Shown: positions 52,538 to 60,416 of the stretch, in pieces
Layout of the letters: the number at the start of each line of letters is the position of its first letter
Position numbering within the stretch: position 1 is the first letter of the stretch
The notes under the pieces: generated by a model
Database searches by the model: none
What the model was told of the DNA's origin: nothing
What the model saw: only the letters and a program-made list of their open reading frames with translations
Source of the DNA: Planctomyces sp. SH-PL62
GTDB taxonomy: Bacteria > Planctomycetota > Planctomycetia > Isosphaerales > Isosphaeraceae
NCBI RefSeq assembly: GCF_001610895.1
Contig: NZ_CP011273.1
Coordinates: 5,394,001-5,458,000 of the forward strand
DNA length: 64,000 bases
Reading direction: 5' to 3'
Translations under genes and position numbers: made by a program

Positions 52538-53998
52538 ATGGTGGATCAGACGATGCGAAAGGCGGTTCGGTTCGACGCGCCGACCCTCACGGAGCAAACC
52601 TTGCTGGCCCGATCCGAGCGACAATACGGCCAGGTCTCGAAGATCGTCGGCCTGTACCAGTCGGTGATGAGGCGCACGCTCGAGCACTTCTTCCCGGACT
52701 CCGTCCTGGAAATCCAGGGCGACCGCAGCATCATCGACTGGGACGTCGTGATGCAGGAGACCCCCTACAACCTCGTCGACGACCTCGACCGATTGGCGAT
52801 CGACATCGAATGGCGGGGGACGCGGCTCACCTTCCAGCCGGGGAGCCCGGTCCCGCTCTTCCCCTCCGAGCGGCGGATGATCGACGTCATCGTCCACGCC
52901 CTCGACTACCGCTTCCGCTCCCTCTTCGACCAGGACGTCCACGACCGGGTGGAGCGGTTCAACTACCTCACCGAAGACCTGATCATCGCCGACTATCTGG
53001 CGTCCGAGGGTCCGTTCCGGATCCCCGCGGCGCTCGAGGCCCTTCGCGTCGCCGCGTTCTCCACCTATGAGAACCGTCGGGTCACCTCCGGCGCCATCCT
53101 CCTGGGGACCCCCGACGACCCCACCACCCCAGGCCGCGAGAACCTCAAGGGCGCCCCCCAGTTCAACGCCCGGCTCACCGCCATCAAGGGCTTCCACCGC
53201 CTCTGCGACGGCGTCCGCACCGTCTTCGTGGTCGACCCCCAGGGGGAACTCGTCCGGATCGCCGACGTCGCGCAATGGGCCGAGGAGACCCAGTCCGAGC
53301 GGACCGAGGCGCACCTCTGCCCCCGCCCCTATCAGAGCCACGCCCGGGCCACGATCTCCGGCGGCCACGTCTGCCTCATCCTGACCCCCTCCCAGGAGAT
53401 CAAGGTCTTCGCGCAGGGGGAGATGGCCTTCAGCCTCAGCGACGGCCGCTGGCGTCTGCTGGACATCCCCAGCAAGTTCGCCGTCTGGAGCGAGGCCGTG
53501 CGCAGGTCCAGCGACGACGACCTCGCCCGCCGACTCTTTCAGGCCGCGATCAACCTCAGCGAGGCCCGCGTCGGAGCCTTGCTCGTGGTCGCCCGCGATC
53601 CCGAGACCTCGGTCCCCCAGCTCATCGCGCCGGTCGACCGCATGAAGGACGAAATCGCCGTCGACGACCCTCAGGACCCCGAGAACCTCTCGCCCCGCCT
53701 GGCCAAGCGGGCGCTCCACCACGCGGTCCGGGGCATGACCATCAGCCAGCTCGAACCCTCCGTCCTGGAGGCCATCGCCAGCCTCGACGGCGCCGTGGTC
53801 ACCGACCCCGACGGCGCCCTGCTGACCTTCGGCGCCATCCTCCGCATCAATCCCGAGGTCCTCGACCTGGGGCGCTCCGTGCAGGGCGCCCGCACCCTCG
53901 CCGCCCTGGCCGCCTCGCAGTTCGGCCCCGTCCTCAAGGTCAGCGAGGACGGCTACGTCACCATGTTCCTCAAGGGCCGCCGCGTCTGGGAATTCTGA
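52538..53998 (+). CDS. Diadenylate-cyclase (DAC/DisA_N)-like protein with altered active-site motif
   Basis: About 486 residues; ATG at 52538 chosen, ATG at 52553 also possible, neither with a strong ribosome site. Residues 1-210 are a helical/mixed N-terminal domain (PTLTEQTLLARSERQYGQVS, FPSERRMIDVIVHALDYRFR), likely a sensor of the kind found before DAC domains. The C-terminal part (about 345-486) resembles the DAC domain: DGA motif in IASLDGAVVTDPDG (DGA 417-419), then VQGARTLAALAAS at the position of GTRHRAALGLS, then VLKVSEDGYVTMFLKGR. The RHR is replaced by Arg452-Thr-Leu, so c-di-AMP synthesis from two ATP may be lost or changed. It could be a nucleotide-binding sensor. Divergent from a phosphatase gene. 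Confidence 0.72.
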   Translation: MVDQTMRKAVRFDAPTLTEQTLLARSERQYGQVSKIVGLYQSVMRRTLEHFFPDSVLEIQGDRSIIDWDVVMQETPYNLVDDLDRLAIDIEWRGTRLTFQPGSPVPLFPSERRMIDVIVHALDYRFRSLFDQDVHDRVERFNYLTEDLIIADYLASEGPFRIPAALEALRVAAFSTYENRRVTSGAILLGTPDDPTTPGRENLKGAPQFNARLTAIKGFHRLCDGVRTVFVVDPQGELVRIADVAQWAEETQSERTEAHLCPRPYQSHARATISGGHVCLILTPSQEIKVFAQGEMAFSLSDGRWRLLDIPSKFAVWSEAVRRSSDDDLARRLFQAAINLSEARVGALLVVARDPETSVPQLIAPVDRMKDEIAVDDPQDPENLSPRLAKRALHHAVRGMTISQLEPSVLEAIASLDGAVVTDPDGALLTFGAILRINPEVLDLGRSVQGARTLAALAASQFGPVLKVSEDGYVTMFLKGRRVWEF

Positions 53999-54052
53999 GC
54001 CGCCACGGCCGACCCGGGCGCGCCTGCCGACTTTCCCGGCTTCGAAGCGAAC

Positions 54053-54090
54053 GCGGCCGGATGGAAAGCCGAGGGCTTCCATCCGGCCGC
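54053..54090. terminator. Bidirectional terminator-like hairpin
   Basis: GCGGCCGGATGGAA (54053-54066) pairs perfectly with TTCCATCCGGCCGC (54077-54090) over 14 bp around a ten-base loop, followed by ATTTCGG. It sits between convergent genes. Confidence 0.65.
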
Positions 54091-54126
54091 ATTTCGGATC
54101 AGCGATCAAGGATCGCGGTCGTCCGC

Positions 54127-54516
54127 TCAGTTCTGGGCCGAAGCCTGGGGAGCGGCGAGGACCTGCGGGGTCGCGTAGGCCTGGGGAGCGGCGTAGACCG
54201 TCTCCGGGGCGCCGTAGACGACCTCGTTGCAGGTGGCGACCGGGGCGGCCTTCTTGCAGCCCAGGCCCTTCAGGCCGTGGAACTTCGGCATCTTCGGCAT
54301 CTTGAAGCAATGCTTCTTGGGGGCCGGGGCGCAGGTCTCGACGACCACCGGGGCCGGGGCGCAGACGGGGGCCGGCTCGCAGACCACCGGGGCCGGGGCG
54401 CAGGCGACGGTCGGGGCGCAGGCGGTCTTCTTCTTGTGACAGGCCTGGGCGTCGCCGACCAGGACGAAAGAACCAACCAGAGCGCCGAGAGCCAGGCCCA
54501 ACAGGTGACGCTTCAT
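54127..54516 (-). CDS. Small Cys/Pro/Ala-rich exported protein
   Basis: About 129 residues. ATG at 54516 (or 54519) follows GGGAGAG. Signal peptide 1-24 (ending GDAQA). The mature part begins CHKKKTACAPTVACAPAPVV and repeats CAPAPVV/CEPAPVC units with about ten cysteines. A basic centre (CFKMPKMPKFHGLKGLGC) and an Ala/Pro/Tyr tail (YGAPETVYAAPQAYATPQ) follow. No enzyme motif. It could bind metal or form disulfide cross-links at the cell surface, an idea only. It is transcribed alone, with a 500-base gene-free region upstream. Confidence 0.78.
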   Translation of the reverse strand: MKRHLLGLALGALVGSFVLVGDAQACHKKKTACAPTVACAPAPVVCEPAPVCAPAPVVVETCAPAPKKHCFKMPKMPKFHGLKGLGCKKAAPVATCNEVVYGAPETVYAAPQAYATPQVLAAPQASAQN

Positions 54517-54519
54517 CAT

Positions 54520-55041
54520 ATCTCTCCCAAAGGATCAATCGAGTAGGGGAATCTCTGAACCGTTGTTCGACCCACCAGGAAGGACTTCGGTGAATCGCAG
54601 GGGTGTCTGACACGTAGGGTATATGATGAACCTCGAGATGCCAACCCCCCAGGTCGAGTTTCTTGGAAAAGTCCAGCAATCCCCCGTCATACCCGTTAAA
54701 ACTCGCATTTCCATTAATCGGATCGCCCTTCCCATTCTTCCAAATCGCATGATCATGTCATCCAGCGCCACCCCGTCACCGCCGGAAACTCCCCGATCCT
54801 GAACGAGCAAACCACTCGCCCTCGAGCCCTCGCCCGGACGATCCGCTCAATCGCGCCGACCCGCCCTATGCGAGTCTTCGTTCCCTTCGGCAGCTCGCTT
54901 CGGAGCGAGGGCCGACGAACCAAGAGGTCCTCGGAGACCCCTCCTGCGAGGGAACGGCGGCGCCTGCTGGCGACGGCCTCGTCGATCCTCGATGATGGCG
55001 GTTCGGTTGTTCCCCTCCCTCCCCTGCCCGGAGCCCTGCTC
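54520..55041. other. Intergenic control region
   Basis: A relatively AT-rich stretch between divergent genes. On the minus strand TTGGCA, 15 bases, then TATACC lies near 54621-54647 and may be a weak promoter of the small exported protein. An open frame at 54535-54810 has no supporting features and is not called. Confidence 0.35.
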
Positions 55042-56031
55042 ATGACGTCGATCGTCCTCCTGTCGTTAAGCCTGGCGAGCTTCCAGGCGGAGCCGCCGCA
55101 AGCCGAGATCGTCGACGTGAAGAAGGTCTGGGATGACGCCAATCATAACGCGTTCACCGACCTGATCCGGTTCCAGGACCGCTGGTTCCTGACCTTTCGC
55201 GAGGGGAAGGGCCACGTCTCGCCGGACGGGGCGATCCGGGTCCTGACCTCGACGGACGGCGACGAGTGGGCCTCGGCGGCGCGGCTCACGTCGGAGACCG
55301 GCGACCTGCGCGACCCGAAACTTTCGATCACCCCCGACGGTCGGCTGATGCTCGCGGGAGCCTCGGCGCTCCACCAACCGGCCAAGGCCGGCCACCAATC
55401 CCTGGCCTGGTTCTCTCGCGACGGCCGCGAATGGTCGGAGCCGGAGCCGATCGGCGACCCCGATATGTGGCTCTGGCGACCCGCCTGGCACGAGGGGACG
55501 GCCTACGTCGTGGGCTACGCGACCGCCAACGGCAGTTCCACGCGGCTCTACTCCAGTCGAGACGGCCGCGACTTCTCCGCGATCGTCCCCAACCTGTTCG
55601 ACAAGGACTTTCCCAACGAGGCCGCCCTGGCCTGGCTCCCCGACGAGACCGGACTCTGCCTGCTGCGACGGGACGGCAAGCCTGGCACCAGCCAGCTCGG
55701 GCGATCGAAGCCGCCCTACACCGAATGGACCTGGAAGGACCTGGGCGTCCACCTGGGGGGCCCCGCCCTGCTCCGCCTCCCGGACGATCGGCTCGTCGCC
55801 GGCGGCCGGCTTCACGCCCCGAAGGTCCACACCGCCCTCTGCTGGCTCGACCCGGATTCCGGGACGCTCACCGAGTTCCTCTCGCTCCCCTCCGGCGGCG
55901 ACACGAGCTATCCGGGCCTCGTCTGGCACGACGGCCTGCTCTGGGTCAGCTATTACGCCTCGCACGAGGGGAAGACGTCGATCTATCTCGCCCGCGTCAA
56001 ACTCCCCGCGAAGCCCCCGGCCAATCCCTGA
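55042..56031 (+). CDS. Exported sialidase-fold (six-bladed propeller) protein
   Basis: 329 residues. ATG at 55042 gives a signal peptide (1-15, LSLSLASFQAE); the in-frame upstream extension is charged and implausible. The sequence has repeated WYxS.DG-type blade elements: VLTSTDGDEWASAARLTSET, SLAWFSRDGREWSEPEPIG, TRLYSSRDGRDFSAIVPNLF, which are Asp-box-like, and NHNAFTDLIRFQDRWFLTFR at the start. Sialidase-superfamily proteins hydrolyse or bind glycans. The catalytic arginine triad, acid Asp and nucleophile Tyr cannot be confidently mapped, so activity is open. It stands alone upstream of rpmF on the same strand. Confidence 0.75.
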   Translation: MTSIVLLSLSLASFQAEPPQAEIVDVKKVWDDANHNAFTDLIRFQDRWFLTFREGKGHVSPDGAIRVLTSTDGDEWASAARLTSETGDLRDPKLSITPDGRLMLAGASALHQPAKAGHQSLAWFSRDGREWSEPEPIGDPDMWLWRPAWHEGTAYVVGYATANGSSTRLYSSRDGRDFSAIVPNLFDKDFPNEAALAWLPDETGLCLLRRDGKPGTSQLGRSKPPYTEWTWKDLGVHLGGPALLRLPDDRLVAGGRLHAPKVHTALCWLDPDSGTLTEFLSLPSGGDTSYPGLVWHDGLLWVSYYASHEGKTSIYLARVKLPAKPPANP

Positions 56032-56045
56032 ACGGACAGACCGAG

Positions 56046-56073
56046 TTGCAATTCCCGGAGAATTCCGGATAAT
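56046..56073 (+). promoter_or_regulatory. Putative rpmF promoter
   Basis: TTGCAA (56046-56051), 16 bases, GATAAT (56068-56073). The spacer contains the inverted repeat CCGGA-GAAT-TCCGG. The start codon lies 54 bases downstream. Confidence 0.55.
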
Positions 56074-56126
56074 ATCCCTTTCGTCCCAGTCTGCGCCGAG
56101 CGGTAAGAAAGTCGGGAGATGCTGAC

Positions 56127-56312
56127 GTGGCCGTACCGAAGAGACGTAAATCCAAGTCCGCCAAGGGGATGCGCCGTAGTCACGACGCCCTGACGCCGGT
56201 CAACCTGACCATTTGCCCCATGTGCAAGCAGTCGGTCCCCACCCACCGAGTCCACGAGGAATGCCTCACCGAGCACTTCAAGAATGGTGCCCCGGGCCGC
56301 ATGCCCTTCTGA
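56127..56312 (+). CDS. rpmF: Large ribosomal subunit protein bL32
   Basis: 61 residues. The opening MAVPKRRKSKSAKGMRRSHD is characteristic of bL32. The zinc-site half has CPMC (30-33) as expected, but the second pair reads HRVHEECLTEH. Only Cys46 remains, with His43 or His50 able to complete a Cys3His site. GTG start with GGGAG about eight bases upstream. The usual neighbours (DUF177, plsX) are absent; the gene is alone and convergent with rpmB. Confidence 0.95.
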   Translation: MAVPKRRKSKSAKGMRRSHDALTPVNLTICPMCKQSVPTHRVHEECLTEHFKNGAPGRMPF

Positions 56313-56465
56313 CTTCGGCCAAATTCGAACCATACGCCCCAGCGTCTCCCGCCGAGCCACCCCCGAATGGTTCGGCGTTTTTTTTGCGCCGAGCCAAACC
56401 GAGGCGAGTCCTCGCTCGTCGCCCTTGCCCCGATGTCGCTTCCTGATGATTCCTCGGCGCGCGCG

Positions 56466-56504
56466 AAAGCGGAGCCTTGCGACAGGGACGCAAGACTCCG
56501 CTTT
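56466..56504. terminator. Bidirectional terminator between rpmF and rpmB
   Basis: AAAGCGGAG (56466-56474) pairs with CTCCGCTTT (56496-56504), and CTTGCG pairs with CGCAAG inside, separated by one mismatch. The A and T runs on either side suit termination from both strands. A second, weaker hairpin with eight Ts in the loop lies at about 56368-56394. Confidence 0.55.
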
Positions 56505-56549
56505 GTGAGATTCGGGTCGGTCGAGACCGCCCTGATCCGCCCCGATCGA

Positions 56550-56870
56550 TCAGATCGGGTAGAGGTTCTTGAGGTTCTCGCGGGCGGCGGCGCTCCCCTT
56601 CGAGGCCTTGATGAGGGGGAAGGTCTGCATCTTGCCGTCGACTTCGAGGGTCAACTGGCCGCTGCGGATGACCGAGGTGGCGACACGGACGCGCGTCGTC
56701 TGGCCGTTGGGGAGCCAGACGTGGATCAACTGCAAATTCGGCTTGAAGGTCCGGCGGCTGATGCCGGTCGTCTTCTTGCCGACGCCGCCGAGGTACTTCG
56801 CCTTGCCGCGTTCGGTCTTACGATTGCCGAACGTGGTCTTCTTCCCGCTGACTTCGCAAACGCGGCCCAT
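56550..56870 (-). CDS. rpmB: Large ribosomal subunit protein bL28
   Basis: 106 residues, longer than the usual 60-80. Begins MGRVCEVSGKKTTFGNRKTE, the family's RVCxxSGKxxxxGN pattern. ISRRTFKPNLQLIHVWLPNG matches the F-x-PNL-Q block, and VATSVIRSGQLTLEVDG the C-terminal strand. Extra residues are in the C-terminal tail. AGGA precedes the ATG by three bases. Its own promoter lies about 185 bases upstream. It is not linked to rpmG here. Confidence 0.95.
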   Translation of the reverse strand: MGRVCEVSGKKTTFGNRKTERGKAKYLGGVGKKTTGISRRTFKPNLQLIHVWLPNGQTTRVRVATSVIRSGQLTLEVDGKMQTFPLIKASKGSAAARENLKNLYPI

Positions 56871-57055
56871 CGTTCCTGACTCCTGCCTGCCCTGCGACGG
56901 CCGTCCCGAATCGGGCGGACGCCGTTTGATTGCGATTCCGTAGCGTGGACGCATCCGTCGCGGGGTCGGCCGATAGGACGCGCCGTGGCCGCGAGGCCCA
57001 CGGTCTTCCGTAATCGGCGCAATATGCGCACGGAACCTCCGCGGGAAAGAGTCCC

Positions 57056-57083
57056 ATTATCGCGTTGCTCGCGCAACTTTCAA
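57056..57083 (-). promoter_or_regulatory. Putative rpmB promoter with palindromic spacer
   Basis: On the minus strand TTGAAA (57078-57083), 16 bases, GATAAT (57056-57061): a strong sigma-70-type match. The spacer holds GTTGC-GCGA-GCAAC, a perfect 5-bp inverted repeat. The predicted leader is about 180 bases, long enough for an autogenous control structure. Confidence 0.6.
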
Positions 57084-57177
57084 GCCCGACCTTCGCTTCG
57101 GCTTGCTCGGGACCGCCGAACGGGCGTATCCTGCCGCTCGATCAACCAGGATGCAGCCCAGGGAACGGGAGCCCCCC

Positions 57178-59544
57178 ATGCTGTTGCGACGCGCGGAACT
57201 GGTCGTTTTCGGCGTCGTCCTGGCGGGATGCGTCGGGATCTTCTTCCACGACGCCCTCCGGCCCGGCCGGGTCCTCAGCCCGGCCGACGTCCTGTTCGTC
57301 CAATCCAGCTTCCGCGAGCCCGGCGCGTCGGCGTACGAGCCTGAGAACCGGCTCCTGATGGACCCGGTCCTCCAGTTCCAGCCCTGGCTGGCCTTCAATC
57401 GGGCCGAGCTCCGCGCCGGGCGGCTCCCGCTCTGGAACCCCTACGCAGGCTGCGGCGCGCCGCACGTGGCCAACGGCCAGAGCGCGGTGTTCGACCCGTT
57501 CAACCTGATCATCGTCCTGGGCGCCTGGCCCGACGCCCTCGCCTGGACGGCCGCAGCGAGGCTCTGGTTCGCCGGGCTGGGGGCGTTCCTGCTGGCGAGG
57601 TCGTGGGCGTTCGGCCCTTGGGGACGCTGGTTCGCGGGCCTCTGCTTCCCCTTCTGCGGCTTTCTCGTCGTCTGGCTCCTCTACCCGGTGACTCCCGCCG
57701 CGGTCTGGCTCCCCTGGCTGTTGCTGGCGACCGACCGGGCCATCCGGGAGCCCGGCCCTCGCGCGGCGGGGCTGCTGGCGTTCGCCGTGGCCGGGGTGCT
57801 CGTCGCCGGCCACGTCCAGACGAGCGCGCACGTCCTGCTGGCCGGAGGGCTGCTCGCGGCCTGGCGACTGGCGAGGGCCTCCGATCGCCGACGTCCGGCC
57901 GTCGCGTGGGGCGCGGGGATCGCGCTGGGGGTCGGGATCGCGGCCGTCCAGGTCGTCCCACTGGGGGAGTACCTGACGAAGAGCCCGGTGTGGGTCGAAC
58001 GGCGCCGCGAGCATCCCCCCTGGTGGAAGCCGACCCGGCCGAGGGTTTTGGAGGCCGCCTGCACCGCGCTTCCCTATGTGTACGGCAGTCAGCGGCGCGG
58101 CCATCCGAACCTGGCGCGGGGGCTCGGGCTGAACAACTTGAACGAATCCGCCGGCGGCTTCGCCGGGCTCGCCACGCTCATCTGGCTCGCCCCCCTGGCG
58201 GCCGTCGGGGCCCGCCGCCGTCCCGAAACGGCGTTCCTCCTCGCCGTGCTCGCCATCGGCGCGATGGGGGCGTTCCGCATCCCCCCCGTCGACAACTTCC
58301 TGCGCGCGCTGCCGGTCGTGGGCGTGATGGACAACCGCCGGCTCACGTTGTGGGTCGCCTTCGCCCTGACGTTCCTGGGGGGCCTGGGCATCGACCAGGC
58401 GGCGCGGGGCGTGCTCGTCTCGCGGCGCTGGACGTGGGCCTGGATCGCGGCGGGGCTTACGCTGGGTGCGACGGCGGCGGCCGTCCCCTTCGCCGAGCCC
58501 CTGATGCGGCAGCGGGCCGCGAGCCACTATCGCGTCGCCGACGCGGCCGAACCCCTCGAACCGGCCGAGATCGCGCGTCGCGTCGAGCTTCAGGTCGGAG
58601 CGGTGCGAGACTTCACGCCTCCGTATCTCGCGCTCGGCGCGACCGCCTTCCTCGCGCTCGCCGCGACGGCCGAGGCCGCGCGACGCCGTCCCCAGGTCCG
58701 ACGCGCGCTCCCCGGCCTGCTGCTGGCCGCGACGCTCGCCGACCTTTTCGCCTTCGGGATCGGCCTCAACCCGGCGATCGACCGCGCCGTCCAGGAGTTC
58801 GAGCCCCCCGCGATCGCCAGGCTTCGCGAGGGGCTGGAGCCCGGTCGGCGGGCGATCGGCGTCGGCGGGGAGCTGCCGCCGAACGTCCTGATGCGGTTCG
58901 GCCTGGCCGACGCGCGGAACTACGATTCGGTGGAGCTGGCGCGGAGCCTCGACTGGTTCGAGCCGCTCTACGAGCCGACCGACGAGGCCCGCAGCAGCCG
59001 CCGCACGGTGTCGTGGCCGACCGTCGGCGTGGCCCTGCCGAGGCTCCGCGAGGCGGCCGTCGGGGCCGTCGTCGCCGCGACGCCCCCGCCCGCTCCGGGC
59101 CTGTTTTCGCGGATCGAACGGGCCGGCGACGCCTGGATCGCCTGGCTCGACGGGCCCGGCCGCGTCACCCTCGAAGGCCCCGGCCGCGCGACGCTTTCGC
59201 CCCGCTCGACGCCCGCCGCGATCCGCGTCGAGGTCGACGCCGAGGGGCCGGGCCGCGTGGTCGTCCGCGAGACCTGGGACGGCGGCTGGGCGGCCCGCGT
59301 CGACGGCCGACACGTCACCATCGACAAACATCATGATATATTTATGAGCATGTCCGTCGACTCGCATGATCGCGTCGTCGAGCTTGCATATCAGCCGAAT
59401 TCGCTGCGTTTCGCCGCGATCGCGGCGGCGGCGTCCGCGGCGGCGGCGGGACTCGCCTTGACAGGAGGGGCGGCCGCGCGGATTCATGGAATGGCCGAAC
59501 GAGGGCTTGGACGGACCCGAGCCCGCCGGTTAAGATCGGGCTGA
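57178..59544 (+). CDS. YfhO-like polytopic membrane protein
   Basis: 788 residues; ATG at 57178 with GGGAG six bases before. About twelve helices from 10 to 545, then a soluble C-terminal domain and a last helix near 755-775. GRLPLWNPYAGCGAPHVANG and FAGLCFPFCGFLVVWLLYPV are the outer-loop and helix blocks of the YfhO family, GT-C-like proteins that glycosylate lipoteichoic acid in Bacillus. MDNRRLTLWVAFALTFLGGL is shared too. Function in planctomycetes is unknown; transfer of a sugar outside the membrane is inferred. A low-GC patch with rare codons (59325-59410) lies in the C-terminal domain. Confidence 0.82.
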   Translation: MLLRRAELVVFGVVLAGCVGIFFHDALRPGRVLSPADVLFVQSSFREPGASAYEPENRLLMDPVLQFQPWLAFNRAELRAGRLPLWNPYAGCGAPHVANGQSAVFDPFNLIIVLGAWPDALAWTAAARLWFAGLGAFLLARSWAFGPWGRWFAGLCFPFCGFLVVWLLYPVTPAAVWLPWLLLATDRAIREPGPRAAGLLAFAVAGVLVAGHVQTSAHVLLAGGLLAAWRLARASDRRRPAVAWGAGIALGVGIAAVQVVPLGEYLTKSPVWVERRREHPPWWKPTRPRVLEAACTALPYVYGSQRRGHPNLARGLGLNNLNESAGGFAGLATLIWLAPLAAVGARRRPETAFLLAVLAIGAMGAFRIPPVDNFLRALPVVGVMDNRRLTLWVAFALTFLGGLGIDQAARGVLVSRRWTWAWIAAGLTLGATAAAVPFAEPLMRQRAASHYRVADAAEPLEPAEIARRVELQVGAVRDFTPPYLALGATAFLALAATAEAARRRPQVRRALPGLLLAATLADLFAFGIGLNPAIDRAVQEFEPPAIARLREGLEPGRRAIGVGGELPPNVLMRFGLADARNYDSVELARSLDWFEPLYEPTDEARSSRRTVSWPTVGVALPRLREAAVGAVVAATPPPAPGLFSRIERAGDAWIAWLDGPGRVTLEGPGRATLSPRSTPAAIRVEVDAEGPGRVVVRETWDGGWAARVDGRHVTIDKHHDIFMSMSVDSHDRVVELAYQPNSLRFAAIAAAASAAAAGLALTGGAAARIHGMAERGLGRTRARRLRSG

Positions 59545-59598
59545 ACGATCTCGGCCGGGGCGGACGACCGGCACGTCGCTATTGAGGATGAAACGCTG

Positions 59599-59913
59599 AT
59601 GGTCCACTTCACGTGCGATCTCTGCGGCAGGGACATCACCTCCTCCGGGGAAGACCGATTCGTGGTCAAGATGGAGGCCTTCCCCGGCTTCGACCCCAAC
59701 GAGATCAAGGAAGAAGACCTCGACGACGACCCGATGGAAGCCGTCTCCGAACTGCTCCGGCGCGACGAGGAATTCGCGTCCCGCAACGACGCCGAGGACG
59801 CCGGCCGGCGCCACAGCTTCCGGTTCGACCTCTGCCCCTCCTGCCACCGCAAGTTCTTGCGCAACCCCCTCGGCAAGTCGAACGCCAGCGTGCTCGACTT
59901 CAGCAAGAACTGA
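59599..59913 (+). CDS. Small acidic zinc-ribbon protein
   Basis: 104 residues. Two CxxC pairs, Cys6/Cys9 (FTCDLCGRD) and Cys79/Cys82 (DLCPSCHRKF), would hold one zinc. The interval between them is strongly acidic (NEIKEEDLDDDPMEAVSELL) and probably helical. No DNA-binding or enzyme motif beyond the ribbon. It lies 54 bases after the YfhO gene. Unknown role; the ribbon plus acidic helix suggests a protein-binding adaptor, for example on the ribosome or RNA polymerase, but nothing in the sequence shows which. Confidence 0.75.
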   Translation: MVHFTCDLCGRDITSSGEDRFVVKMEAFPGFDPNEIKEEDLDDDPMEAVSELLRRDEEFASRNDAEDAGRRHSFRFDLCPSCHRKFLRNPLGKSNASVLDFSKN

Positions 59914-59986
59914 TCCGGCCGAGGCGTTCGGCCGAAAGACCTCCAAACCCATCGCGAAGGCGTCCCGCATCGAAAGGCCCCGCGAG

Positions 59987-60349
59987 ATGGAGTTCGGAGG
60001 CTTTATTCTCCTGGGGGCCCTCGCGGCGGCGGTGATCGGCGGCGGCCTCGGCCTAATCGTCGCCTTCGTGGACCGTTCGCCCCGGCGCAGGAAATGGCTC
60101 TGCATCTGGCTGTGCGGAGCGATCCTGCTCGCGGCCTTGGGGAAGCACCTTCGCCAGGCTTTTTGGCTGGACGAGCCGCTGCTCATCGCGGCGGCCTCGG
60201 GCGACCGGGCCCGCGTCGAGGCCCTGCTCCGCGCGGGGGCCGACCCCGACGCGCGGTGGGAAGACGGGACCTCGGCCCTCTCCGCGGCCCGCGCCGCCGG
60301 CTTCCGGGACGTCGCGACGATCCTGGAACGGGCCGGCGCGACTCGGTAG
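59987..60349 (+). CDS. Small membrane protein with ankyrin repeats
   Basis: 120 residues. Two hydrophobic segments (about 5-27 and 36-52) precede an ankyrin region: LLIAAASGDRARVEALLRAG and ADPDARWEDGTSALSAARAA, then GFRDVATILERAGA, about two repeats. It would sit in the inner membrane with the ankyrin part in the cytoplasm for protein binding. Transcribed after the zinc-ribbon gene and convergent with the kinase gene. Function unknown. Confidence 0.75.
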   Translation: MEFGGFILLGALAAAVIGGGLGLIVAFVDRSPRRRKWLCIWLCGAILLAALGKHLRQAFWLDEPLLIAAASGDRARVEALLRAGADPDARWEDGTSALSAARAAGFRDVATILERAGATR

Positions 60350-60416
60350 GCGGACGTGGTCGCGGCGAGCGGATCGAACCGGGCCCGCCGCCCCCCGGCG
60401 GCGACGGCATCGGGAA

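Noticed and set aside
54535-54810. A 91-codon minus-strand frame upstream of the Cys/Pro-rich gene
   Set aside because: No ribosome site and no domain; it spans the likely promoter region.
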